DNA from: Aaosphaeria pasadenensis
Taxonomy: Eukaryota; Ascomycota; Dothideomycetes; Pleosporales
NCBI GenBank assembly: GCA_022813625.1
Contig: JAKLMB010000011.1
Coordinates: forward strand, 496,001 to 560,000
Reading direction: 5' to 3'
DNA length: 64,000 nt
Part shown: piece by piece, positions 44,301 through 54,040 of the stretch
Numbering within the stretch: the stretch's first letter is position 1
Layout of the letters: every line of letters begins with the position of its first letter
The notes under the pieces: model-generated
The model's database searches: none
Told to the model about the DNA's origin: nothing
Seen by the model: the letters and a program-made list of their open reading frames with translations, nothing else
Translations under genes and position numbers: made by a program

Positions 44301-44378
44301 CGCCTATCGTGCGACTCAACAAGTTGAAGAATTCATCAAGGTAGACGTGATACTCCTTGGCATTTAATGCCCGTGGGA

Positions 44379-44386
44379 TATATAAA
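44379..44386 (+). promoter_or_regulatory. TATA box of the RNase III-fold gene
   Basis: TATATAAA, ~65 nt upstream of the ATG at 44451. Confidence 0.5.
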
Positions 44387-44450
44387 GGACTATTGCAACG
44401 ACATTAGACTGATCAGAAGGCCAGCCAGACAGCTACTCACATCATTCACC

Positions 44451-45017
44451 ATGGGTTTGGATTTGACTCTCATCACTGGGGTTGAACATATCTTTGATTA
44501 TGCATTTTCCAACAAACTCTGCGGCGCAGAGGCCGTTCAGATGGAGGGACCAAGGTCTCTTATTAGCTACGAAAATCACATGCGAAAAGTCGAAAAGAAC
44601 ACCCGTCTCGCCGTGCTGGGTTCCGTGGTCACGGCAAAAGTGATTTGCGATTCTTGGTATGAAGGTACGCTCAAATGAGTACATGTGATCTGGTATCTTT
44701 TCTTTTCAAAGCACTAATCCACTCTAGATGGCTCGTCTACTCCAGCCATTTGGAACACGATGCGAACAGATTTTCTGGACAATGAGGAATTAGCTAAAAG
44801 GGGGCGGCGCCTTGGATTGGATAAATGCATTGCTATGGCTCCAAGTACGGCAGTAGCAAGCGACAAAATGGTCGCTACTACTTTCTTGGCTGTTCTGGGA
44901 GCCATCTACAAAGATGGCGGCAACAAAGCATTGGAAAGGGTCCTTGGGAACCTTGGAGTTGAAATCTGGAGTGGCCCATCGAGCGATGGTTCCAGCGACT
45001 CCTTCGAGCGTGTGTGA
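44451..45017 (+). CDS. Small RNase III-fold protein, probably catalytically inactive
   Basis: Two exons, 44451-44664 and 44728-45017, give 167 aa. The ATG has a strong context (caccATGg). The order of blocks matches an RNase III endonuclease domain: IFDYAFSNKLCGAEAV (helix 1), NTRLAVLGSVVTAKVICDSWYE (signature helix), LAKRGRRLGLDKCI, then SDKMVATTFLAVLGAIYKDGGNKALERV. In active enzymes the signature reads ERLEFLGD and the last block carries D-x-x-E. Here the acidic metal ligands are replaced (RLAVLGS; TTFLAVLG), so cleavage is not expected. There is no dsRBD. Small RNase III-fold proteins occur in fungi and in mitochondrial ribosomes (mL44-type), but no presequence is seen here. Likely a dsRNA-binding or dimerising pseudo-enzyme (inference). 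Confidence 0.75.
44469..44519 (+). repeat. Inverted repeat, left arm
   Basis: 51 nt inside exon 1 of the RNase III-fold gene. It matches the reverse complement of 45022-45072 at 40 of 51 positions, including a perfect 21-nt core (44494-44514). Confidence 0.85.
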
Positions 45018-45392
45018 ACCTGGATCTGTTGGAAAATGCATAATCAATGATATTTCCAGTGCTAGTAATGAGAAACAGTCGCTCCTTCAGATTTGTCAAT
45101 TAAAATGCTTTTTACCATCTTCTTCCGTTATATCTTACAACTGTTCTCTGACTACACTATGTGATCTTTAGTCGATTGTGACCTCCGAATCTAACCTTGA
45201 GCCATCGCTGCGCATATTATCATTGGAAAGCTTAACCAAAGTCTTGAGTAGAATTGGAACGGAATCGCAAATTCCCACGCTCGATACGAAACTGTTACAT
45301 CACACAATCGAAGGTCTCCATGCGTCGTCCAGCCACTTGAATTATTTCTACGCCTATCCAGTCTCATCGGATACAAAGCATCATAAATATAT
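45018..45392. other. Convergent spacer RNase III-fold gene / MFS permease
   Basis: 375 bases containing the right inverted-repeat arm and presumably both 3' UTRs. No further gene seen. Confidence 0.5.
45022..45072 (-). repeat. Inverted repeat, right arm
   Basis: Partner of 44469-44519, starting 5 nt after the stop codon of the RNase III-fold gene. Read on the minus strand in the matching frame it still encodes a DYAFSN motif, like the gene's own N-terminus, so it may be a relic of an inverted gene copy. Confidence 0.85.
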
Positions 45393-47162
45393 CTAGTACA
45401 CATAGAACACAGTAGTCTCTGGCTCATCCCGTCGCAGTTTCGTATTGCGACGCTGCAGGCTGATCCGCATAAACCAAGTAGACGCGATAGCAACAATGGA
45501 AAAGGAGATGCTCGCCATCCAAGCCTTGAGGAAGCGAGGATTATCCGTGGACGGCCACAGATAAGGTGTGTACACACTTGACATGTTGCCTAGGGAGTTG
45601 CAGAGGGCAAGAGCGACGGCCTTCTTCTCGGGAGTTTGACCAAGAGTCGCAGCGACCCATCCGAGCATAATATTGTTGATACCAAAGGAGAAGGTGACGA
45701 ACATGAAAATGGCGACCATGCGGGCGGCGATATTGGTCGTGACGGCAGGGATGACGAATCCGGCGATGATGATGCACTTGAGGACAGTGATGTGCCAAGT
45801 ACGTTCGTTCCAGCGGCCAGAGGTGTACGACATGACGACAGCCATAATGGCGGCAAGCAGGTATGGCGGGCATGTAAGGGCCAGTGTGGTGGTTGTGTCG
45901 TAGCCGAGAGTCTTCACAACTGTTGGGAGGAAGCTCTGGAAACTGACTGAGGAGATGTGGGTGTTGTACATGAGGCAGAAGACCCAGGTACGCCAGTCAG
46001 CGAGAGCTTGTCGAAGACCGACCCATACGCTGGTAGCCTCCTCGCGCTGGGTAGTGTCGGCAGCGATGCGGTTGTGTGCCAATTGCCTCTGCTCTGGGGT
46101 GAGCCAGCGGGTCGTCAGGGGATGATCAGGCAACAAGAAGAACGAGAAAAGGGCAACCACAATCGAGAAAGTGCCCTGTAGGAGGAACAGCCTAGTATTA
46201 CGGTTAGTCTTTCTCGGTGGCAAACTCATCTGTAGTCAACTTACCATCGCCATCCAGCAAGCCCGCGCACCCCATCAAGTCCAGCAAAGACGCCAGCAGC
46301 GATAAGACCAGCGAAACTGGAGGCAATCATGTTGCCGGTGTAGAAGATGGCCATTCTTGTTGCGATTTCCTTCTTGGTATAGAATAGCGCTAAGAGGAAG
46401 AGAGCACCGGGGTAGAACTGCGAAACTTTGTCAGTTCTGGAGATTCGGTGGAATACATTGGATCGCCCTTACCGGAGCCTCAGTCACACCTAGGAGGAAG
46501 CGACATGCCAACATGCCTCCAAAGTCTTTGGCCAGATAGGTCAACAGACAAACTACCGACCAGGCCAAACAGAATCCTAAACAATCGCATCAGCATAAAG
46601 ACGCCAATGTCAGATCAGAGGTACGTACCGCCCAGATACCACGAGGGCCTGACACGATTAAGAATCATGTTGGAAGGAATTTGTCCTGCGATATAGCCAA
46701 CAAACAGAATCGAGATGAGTGTGTTGTATTGGGTGCCCTTGAGGCCAAGATCTTTTTCAAGCGAATTGAGCTTAGCATTGACGAGGGCGTTTCGGTCGAG
46801 GAAATTGAAGCTACAAGCTTGTCAGCTTCAACGTTAAGCAAATGGTGCCAATTCGCAGTAGCTTACAAGTACATGATCCAAAGCATAGGCTATTATTGAG
46901 GTTAGCTAACGGTTATCAATAATGTGTTGAAGGGACTCACCAAGATCGTGCGGTCCAATTTCTTGACCAAGGCAATCTCTTCTGGATTCGTTTTGCTACG
47001 AGCACCGAACTCGTCCACCTTGGCATCTATCATCACCTTCGCAAGGCCGATGTCATTTTCATTCGTTTCCGTGCGTTCGATATGGGCAGGTGCCTCTTTC
47101 CCATCAGCGTGATCGATAGGCGCAGTGGTGGCCTGCGCTGGCGCTTCGTTAGTGATAGCCAT
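45393..47162 (-). CDS. MFS permease, anion:cation symporter (allantoate/nicotinate-type) family
   Basis: Plasma-membrane transporter of 500 aa. Exons: 47162-46941, 46889-46867 (23-nt microexon), 46810-46629, 46576-46473, 46417-46245, 46191-45393; all GT-AG and in frame. The cytosolic N-terminus is acidic; the first helix region reads PMLWIMYFFNFLDRNALVNAK, typical of the Dal5/Tna1 (ACS) family. Later FLLGVTEAPFYPGALFLLALFYTKKE and W-x-W-L-F-L-L-Q-G are also family hallmarks. About 12 hydrophobic segments are visible. Substrates in this family include allantoate, ureidosuccinate, nicotinate, biotin precursors and sugar acids; which applies here is unknown. Its distance from the second ACS permease (51.8-53.5 kb) and the sequence differences argue against a recent duplication. 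Confidence 0.9.
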
Positions 47163-48159
47163 AATTCGTGCACTTCGTCAAAGGGAATTCTCCTCAAGAA
47201 TTGAAGCAGTATGATATGCCTAGAGAGGAGAAAATGAACTGGGGAGATCAGCCATTTATACGAGGCATGCCTCCCACCATGTCGAGCATCTATCTACCCC
47301 AGATATCTGCCGTCCAAGCCTGCACATAGACTAAAACCATGCCTCAGCATCTTGTCCCAACAAGGTGGCTTGGATCGGACCGTTTCGAGCAAGATCAAGT
47401 CGCGATTCAGCCAACGGTTGATAACGACATTACTCGCGTCTACCCCAGAAACTCCCCGCAATACGGAGTGGAACCCTCACGCGGTCTGGTACGCCAAGTG
47501 GGATCCCCACGGTGCCAGATTCTAGGCTCTTGATAACCTGGGGTCGCCATTGGCATGCCCAGTAGGCTTGACCTCTTTGTTGTCGCCAAGTTACTCCTTC
47601 GACGGCGGACTCGATTGGCGTTGGTCGCGTCGGGCCATTGTCGGTATCCCTTCCTCCGTCTTGTGAAATTGACCAAGCAATGCCAACCAGGATCGCCGGG
47701 TCAGAGAGAGAAGGTTTCAAGGCGAGGTGATCTCATCGGCGCGGCCGATACTCCAATTAAAGTCTATGTAGCAATCCGAAGTGCTCATTGAGATGCGGAT
47801 GTGCCCATTCTGGCAACACTCGCGTTCTGCGAACTTGCTCACAGCCATCGGCTATGGGCTGACCATCCTCACCCGAAGGTTGTAGCACCTTGGCTTGACC
47901 ACTAGCACCGCATGATCTTAGCATTAGAGCTATGCTAGCTAACCTCCACGAGGGAATTTGGTCCTACTGTCTGTCCATTTGATAATTGAATTAAGAGGCT
48001 CTGCTAATTAGGTTTTAGAGCCTGATTAAATGCGGCACATCCCACTTGTTGAACCCCCACGCCCTACTTCTAACTATCAGTCAACAGGACTCAACTGCCT
48101 TACGGAGCCTAGCATACTTGATGTGTTTGAGGCCATGCGATGCGGTAGTGTAGCGTTCT
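47163..48159. other. Intergenic, no gene seen
   Basis: About 1 kb between the permease start and the DUF6601 stop (both minus strand). Short ORFs on both strands have no domain. Confidence 0.45.
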
Positions 48160-49176
48160 TTACGCTTGCTCATTCTCAATCTTAACATTCGCCATGTTCT
48201 GGTTCTTACGATCAAACAGCCGCTTCTTCTGATAACCGAAAATTTGTTGCGCCGACATGTAGAAAACAGGTCCTCCCAGCAGTAGCAGCCAGCTCAAAGC
48301 TAAACCCACAAGAACCATAACACAGAATCCCCAGAAAGCCAATGACATATCGGATGAGTTTCGAATCCAGACGCGTGTGTCCGGTTCGCCAGGCAGACTC
48401 AGAACGACTTGCATAGCAGACAATATCAACGATATTGAAGCAAAGACAAAGAGCCCTGCTTCAACGAATTGTCGCAAATATGCGGCTGTAGACCAATACA
48501 TTGTGTAATAGTGTCTGTTGTTGCCACGGTCATCTCTGTCGCGAGGACGAACAAAACGGATGAGCAGGTTCAGCCTGCTTAGACGGAATTGGCCAAAGTG
48601 ATACCGCCTCGCGACTTCATGGTCTTCGATGGTACGGGTCCCTCCGATGAAACGCTCCCAGTCCAGCCATTCCAAGTCCTTTGGCAACAATCCTTTCTCA
48701 ATGGCAATGGCCAGGTCTGATCGATGCTTTATGATTCGACCATATGATCGTAAAAAGCCCAGTGCGACCTTCGGATCGAACATGGATGCGTCCTGCCCAG
48801 TCTTCTCGTCTTCGTCTTGTGCGGCCAAGAATCGTGTCCAGAAATCGTGATTCATCAATGCTAATGGCATAGGCTTTACGCAAATACTGTCGTTGAACCA
48901 CACCAGATGTAAGGCTGGGTCCTCGGTCACTAGCACTGTCCTACCTTTAAGGGCGTGCTCGTGAAGTGTATCAATGCGGGTGCTGTCCTTGGTTGCGCAT
49001 AACCATAACCATTCATACATCCTGTCCAGAATCTTGGTGGCCAGCTCGGCCTTGAGAAACATCCGAACATGGTCCTGTTGTAAGGTTATGGAAGGGTGGT
49101 CGGGTATGTAGTCGATGATTTCTAAGCTCTGCTTATCGAGTGCAGAGCCTCTTGGGAATGGCGGATTGGGGGCCAT
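48160..49176 (-). CDS. DUF6601-like fungal membrane protein
   Basis: 338 aa from the ATG at 49176 (MAPNPPFPRGSALDKQ). The frame stays open upstream to 49275, but that extension begins with TTG, so it is not used. The N-terminal soluble half has the pattern I associate with the uncharacterised fungal family DUF6601: paired Asp/His segments, LWLCATKDSTRIDTLHEHAL, then GRTVLVTEDPALHLVWFND. Two membrane helices follow near residues ~240-262 and ~278-303, separated by a short loop, and the C-terminus is basic. Function unknown; topology suggests a hairpin-anchored protein with a large cytosolic N-domain. Family assignment is from memory of the motif pattern. Confidence 0.75.
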   Translation of the reverse strand: MAPNPPFPRGSALDKQSLEIIDYIPDHPSITLQQDHVRMFLKAELATKILDRMYEWLWLCATKDSTRIDTLHEHALKGRTVLVTEDPALHLVWFNDSICVKPMPLALMNHDFWTRFLAAQDEDEKTGQDASMFDPKVALGFLRSYGRIIKHRSDLAIAIEKGLLPKDLEWLDWERFIGGTRTIEDHEVARRYHFGQFRLSRLNLLIRFVRPRDRDDRGNNRHYYTMYWSTAAYLRQFVEAGLFVFASISLILSAMQVVLSLPGEPDTRVWIRNSSDMSLAFWGFCVMVLVGLALSWLLLLGGPVFYMSAQQIFGYQKKRLFDRKNQNMANVKIENEQA

Positions 49177-49779
49177 AACTCTAACTCCGATCGACGACCA
49201 AAGTAGGAAGATTGTGCGCGACGAAATGAGCGTGCCCTCAGAAACAGCTTCACTTAGTCTTTTTATGAAATACAACAGGCAGCAGTGGAGGCGAAGTTTA
49301 TACTCGTGATTCGGTTGCGTGCAAGCAAAGTGTGACGGGGATGAGGGCAGTGCCGGGTCTCACCTAAGCCACAGCCAATCATTCACGACAACCTCGTGGC
49401 GGTGCGGCAGCCTCATGAGGCTCCCAACATTGCTTTGGGTAGTGATATGCTCCGGCTTTCGTCCTAACCGTCACTGGATATCAGCAGGATTTATGTAGGA
49501 TTCCTTGCAGCGAATAGGCAGTCTCACAGGTAATACTAAGCTTCAGTCTCAAATGGGGCGGGATGATTTGGAACCGTATTATTGTGTACCGATGGTCGAT
49601 ATACAAATATGGACTCTGCAATACTGGAGAGTTTTGTCCTACTCACAGCAGTCACACAGAATCTGTCAAGCCCTGAAGATTTGTTGTACTTTTTACTCAG
49701 TTATCTGCCCTTTCAATTCCATCATTTGATCACCTTCATCGAAAACCCCTTCAATATTGACTGAGTCCCCTCCTTCGAC
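49177..49779. promoter_or_regulatory. Divergent promoter DUF6601 / LRAT-like gene
   Basis: About 600 bases between two divergent ATGs. No gene seen; short ORFs only. Confidence 0.4.
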
Positions 49780-51088
49780 ATGGCAGTGACAGTCCCAACT
49801 ACAGGGCAGTCTACTGCTTCAAAACAAGTCTTTCCAAGCACAGAAGGAACTACTCCATCGGCACTCGTCACATACGAACAAGATAACGAATCACTTGTAA
49901 CCAACGATGGAGAAGATAGACAATGGAGAGAGCAAGTTCACAGAGCTGCCGAAGCAACCGGAAACAGATACCACAGCTTCTATGAGCATTTTGGTAGGGC
50001 CCAACGATCCAAAGTACGAACCGATATAGATACTAACATTTATAAAAGGCTCCAATAGCAGTTCCGACTCAGTGGACCAAGCCAGTTACGCGCAGGTTCC
50101 AAGACGCATACCAGAGACTGTGGTCGAGACCAATGCAAACCGGTCCAAGCGCATCGTCTACATCAAACATAGACCCCTCCGCGAGTGGATGGAAACGAAG
50201 GGTGCAAAGGGTCTCACATTGAGAGTCCTCAGCCATCTCCAGATCGCCGCCCATTGGGGTCTCGCAGTCGGGCCATATACATATGACATACACCAGAACG
50301 AAGGCGCCGTGATCTTCAGCGTAGGTAAATGGCGTACCGATGGACCCGGAGGAAAGAACGTCGTCAAGATCAAGGAAGTGGGTCTCTCGTGCATGACCGA
50401 CATGGAGATCCTGAGAAAAGGTGAGTTGTGATTCACTTACGAAACCATGCCCTAGCTGACTCCAGTATTAGCGGAAAGGATATTCGAGAGAATGAGGCCC
50501 GACGGCTATGACGAGAAATTCAACAACTGCCATCGCTTCGTCAACGTCCTCGCCGAGCGCATTTCGATCCGCGAAGAAGTACAGCACGTCACACTTCGAG
50601 TGCGTCTGTTATACATCTGGAACTCCCTTCCAGCATCTCACCTCTTCCAGGCCGGCGAATACACAAAGCAACTCGTCCGCCTCCCGAAGAAAGTCCTCTT
50701 AGAGAACCTCATCAAAGAGCTACGCTCTCACGGCTACTCGGATCCGTTTTTCTGGGACAACATAAGAAAGCAAGGGAAGATCGCGTCGAAGGCGATTCTC
50801 TTCCTCCTAACCGTCGGCGCCATGACTGTGTTCCTGCAGATGGCCAGAGCGCTGACGCGATGGGATCCGGAAGACCCGAAGCACAGGGAGCTGTACATCA
50901 AGATGTTCACGGACTACGTGCCGGGGGTTTCGGAAGACCTCGCGAACACGTATCTCCTTTGTGCGTTTGAGGGGCCGAAGGGGCTGCGAAAGGTCGTGGA
51001 TAAATTGATTACGACGGCCTCGGCGAGTGGTGGTGCTCAGGATTTTCTCAAGAAGAGTTTTAAACAGTTGAAGAATATCGCTCCATAG
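49780..51088 (+). CDS. LRAT/NlpC-P60-like domain protein with a membrane segment
   Basis: Exons 49780-49993, 50049-50420 and 50472-51088 give ~400 aa. Intron 1 has a TACTAAC branch site. The central domain contains HWGLAVGPYTYDI (His140) and, after intron 2, NNCHRFVNVLAE (Cys215). This is the His-then-NC order of permuted papain-like folds such as LRAT and H-rev107, and resembles PPPDE-type peptidases. Those enzymes act on acyl-lipids or isopeptide bonds. A hydrophobic helix (KAILFLLTVGAMTVFLQMARAL, ~302-323) follows. The N-terminal ~110 residues are polar and disordered. A 51-nt in-frame segment, 50600-50650, has GTGCGT...TTCCAG borders and may be a third, optional intron (383-aa product). 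Family call is tentative. Confidence 0.65.
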
Positions 51089-51790
51089 TATAGACAGTCT
51101 ATTGTAAAAAGAGGGAAATTCAAATTGAAATCTGTATATATTCTTTCGGAGCCGAAAGCTTTGGGATATCGAAATATAATTATTAGCATCTCATAAATAT
51201 GCTCGGAAGCTTACGCTGTTGCCAATGTACTAACTGTATCTTCCAATACCAATCAGATAGAGAGGAAGTCATTCCCACGAAGAAGCTTATCCAACTTGCT
51301 ACTCAAGCATGCTTCCGATAGGAATAGAGATGCACGTCCATTTCTCATCTGTTGGGGTTGATAACGTCCTAAACCTCGAGGCGTCTAAGTCAGGCCCTGC
51401 GATGTCGCGTACTAATCGAGTCTTTTCGTCCATGGGTAGGAATTGTAGCATCTTTTCTTCGGCAGGGTAACATCGAGTCCTGAGCACTGGACTGAGAGTT
51501 GAGCAGGGGCCTCATCACTGAGAAGCCCGCAACATATGTTTATGCAAAGGCGAGGGATCACTGCAGGATTTGAAGGTGTGGAAATGGTTGAGCGTATTAT
51601 CATGACGACACCGAGCTATTAGCTGGAGGTGTTGAAACGGTTGAGAGGGTATTATTTTGATGACACCGAGCTTTTAGCTACGGTAGATGGTATCTGGTCG
51701 ATTTCATCGTCGTCTAAAAACAGAAGACGACCAGGACACAGCGAATTACACTTCCATTGCATGTGTCCTACCTGAATGCGAACAACTTCC
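51089..51790. other. Convergent spacer with a ~54-bp tandem repeat
   Basis: About 700 bases between two 3' ends. No gene. Holds a diverged direct duplication at 51572-51679. Confidence 0.5.
51572..51679. repeat. Two-copy direct tandem repeat (~54 bp)
   Basis: Copy 1, 51572-51624, and copy 2, 51625-51679, abut each other. Both run from a G-A/G-AGGTGT start through GGTTGAG and GACACCGAGCT to TTAGCT, with scattered substitutions and a 2-nt length difference. Seen directly in the sequence. Confidence 0.8.
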
Positions 51791-53451
51791 TCATAGACGA
51801 TACCTGAAACCGAAGGTCTTCCAGTCAGTAACATCATCGTAGTCCTCAGCCTGAAGTTCGATCTCTCCAACTCTGGCGGTCAAATCGCCATCCATCGCAT
51901 CAGCCATCTTACCGCCAGCAACAACACCACCTGCGCCCGCGCTTCCCTTGACACCCTCATCACGCTCCCTCTTGGCGTTTAGCCATTGGAGGTAGCAGCG
52001 GAGGGCAACTGCCATGCCGACGACGAGGCAGTAACATACAAGGATGGCGCGGAATGCCATGTTGTAGTGAGGCGCATCAGTTGCGCGGAAGAACTGCGGG
52101 CCTGCGATGTTACCGGCACAGTAGGCGATGAAGAGAAGCGCGGTCATGGTCATCTTCTTGGTGACACCCTTGTAGTTTGAGCCGACGAGAGACATCAACA
52201 GCGGGATGGCGCCGGGACCAGTTGAAAGAAGGAAGTAGCCGAAGAGCTGGACACCGGAGGAGGTGCGAGGCCGTACGTAGATCAAAGAGCTACCGACGAT
52301 GGCGGGAGTGACAACGCAGATGATGAGAATGCAGTTAAGCTGTCGGAAGCGGCCAGCGATCCAGCCAGTTCCAGCGATCGTGCCGGCGGCGATGACGGAG
52401 GCGGGAATGACGAGCAGAGTCGACTGCAAGCTGGTGAATCCGAAGCTCTTCAGGACGATGTTTCCGAAGTTCTGGGTTCCGCCGTTGGGAATCTGTGTAA
52501 GCAGACTCATGCTAAAGATCAGCCAGGTCTTGGGATCAATAAGACACTCGACGACTTGATCGAGCTTCCATCCTGCATTGTCGGTTCGTCCGGTACCGGC
52601 GATGACCACGCGGTCGGCAGCAAACTTGCGCTCTTCCTCTGTGAGGAACTTGGCTTTCTCGATGCTGTCGGGAAGGAAAAGAAGCATAGGAATGGCCCAG
52701 ACGAAGGTCAAGACTCCGAGGATAATGTACATCCACTTCCATGGCGCGAGCGAATCCTCAATATGTCCGACACCGAATGCGAGGAAAGACGCCACAAGAC
52801 CTCCAACAGAATTGCCTGCAAACCAGATTCCCGTTCGTGTAGGAATCTCGTCACGGGTGTACCTGTTCAGGATTAGCTGAATTCTAGATCTGATTTCGAA
52901 TACCAAACTCCTTACCATGTACTTGTGATGAACATGAAAGCCGGTGTAATTGTAGCTTCTGCCACACCAAGGAAGAATCGAACAGTGATAAGACCACCAT
53001 AGCTGCTGCAAATGGCAGTCAAAGCAACGACTGTACCCCACATGAAAGTATTGGCGGCAAGGTATTTAGCAACTGGGATTCGTGCAATAAGGAATGTAGT
53101 AGGGTATTCCCAGAAAAAGTATCCAAAGTAGAAGACACTCGATACCCACGAGTATTGCTGGCCTTTCAAGTGCTACATTGTAGTCAGCTTCAATGCACTT
53201 TAGACCACAGTTTTGTAATGTTGAAAACCTACCGTGTCGTCCCTCAGCCCAAAAACAGATGCCGAGGATAGAATTGTCTTGTCCATAAAGTTCAAGTTGT
53301 AGGTGATGAACATGAGTGGAATGAGGCGCCAATCGATTTTGCGCAAAACCCTCTTTGCAAGTGCAGCATCGCCGTGGTTGTTCACTTCGGCATCTTGAAT
53401 CGGCGCCTGGGTAGCAGCCGCCGTGGTGGCGGGCTCTTTGGTGTTCTCCAT
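51791..53451 (-). CDS. MFS permease, allantoate-permease-like (ACS family)
   Basis: Plasma-membrane transporter of 515 aa. Exons: 53451-53233, 53172-52916, 52862-51791. The cytosolic N-terminus is followed by KRVLRKIDWRLIPLMFITYNLNFMDK, the family's entry into helix 1. FFLGVAEATITPAFMFITSTWY joins across intron 2 and PLLMSLVGSNYKGVTKKM lies late in the chain. These are Dal5-clade features. Start: the ATG at 53451; the frame upstream begins with TTG. It is divergent from an adenine/adenosine deaminase-family gene over ~590 bp carrying GATA and CGG/CCG sites, which supports uptake of a purine breakdown product or other nitrogen source (inference). Nicotinate or pantothenate transport are alternatives. 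Confidence 0.9.
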
Positions 53452-53821
53452 AGTCGTCGGAACAAGCAAGGTCAAACGAATCTGCCTTAGAATTTACTGC
53501 ACATCCAACAAAGTCCAGGTAATGCGCGCGTGCAAGCCACCATTTAAGCAAGACACGACAAGAAAAACCCGACTGCGTAAACTTTTGATTAAGAGTGCAA
53601 GTGGCGTTTCTTATCAGTATCAAGGCGGCTTGGAGCGTGCCGGGAAAGAAATCGGAGATAACGACTGCCCCGCTAATACGTGCTCACGCGACAAAAACGA
53701 GCGTGTATACGAGGAGATCGCAAAAAGTCATGCATTTGCCGATCAAATGTTACGCGAAGGTCGACATTAACTCCCCCTTTCGTCCAAGTTCGTCTGAGAG
53801 GGGTCTAAAACGTTGTGACCG

Positions 53822-53835
53822 TCGGACTACTCCGT
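53822..53835. promoter_or_regulatory. UaY-like Zn2Cys6 site
   Basis: TCGGACTACTCCGT matches TCGG-N6-CCGA at 7 of 8 fixed positions. It is placed between two genes of plausible purine metabolism. Motif-based inference only. Confidence 0.3.
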
Positions 53836-53916
53836 ACCGTTAGTTTTTTTTCTCTATCGAAATGTGTGACTCGTGTACGACAGTTCACGATGTTACGTAA
53901 AGCCATATCGACGCAC

Positions 53917-53930
53917 TCCGAAAGGTCGGA
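53917..53930. promoter_or_regulatory. Palindromic CCG/CGG element
   Basis: TCCGAAAGGTCGGA pairs a CCG and a CGG half-site in the everted arrangement used by some Zn2Cys6 factors. It is ~110 nt upstream of the deaminase ATG. Confidence 0.3.
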
Positions 53931-54040
53931 GATTCTTTGATGAGTGCGGAGTAAAAGAGCGAGAGTGTAGGTACGATAAGCAAACTTAGCGACCAAGCCT
54001 GCAGTGCTGCACTCAATCAGCATCTCCTCAGCAATCCATC

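Larger units (their letters stand above)
41232..44450. other. Gene-poor stretch, no gene seen
   Basis: About 3.2 kb with no ORF above ~92 codons and no recognisable domain or convincing splice chain. I saw no transposase fragment and no obvious tandem repeat. The right end carries the promoter of the RNase III-fold gene. Confidence 0.45.
53452..54040. promoter_or_regulatory. Divergent promoter permease / deaminase
   Basis: About 590 bases without a gene. Contains GATAA (53657-53661), GATAAG (53975-53980), a TCGG-N6-CCGT element (53822-53835) and a palindromic TCCGAAAGGTCGGA (53917-53930). The third is one base from the TCGG-N6-CCGA consensus of UaY, the Aspergillus purine-use activator. Confidence 0.45.

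Noticed and set aside
39486..44450. Transposon or RIP-degraded repeat in the gene-poor stretch
   Set aside because: No transposase motifs, terminal repeats or strong AT bias were seen, and an intact spliced gene lies inside it.
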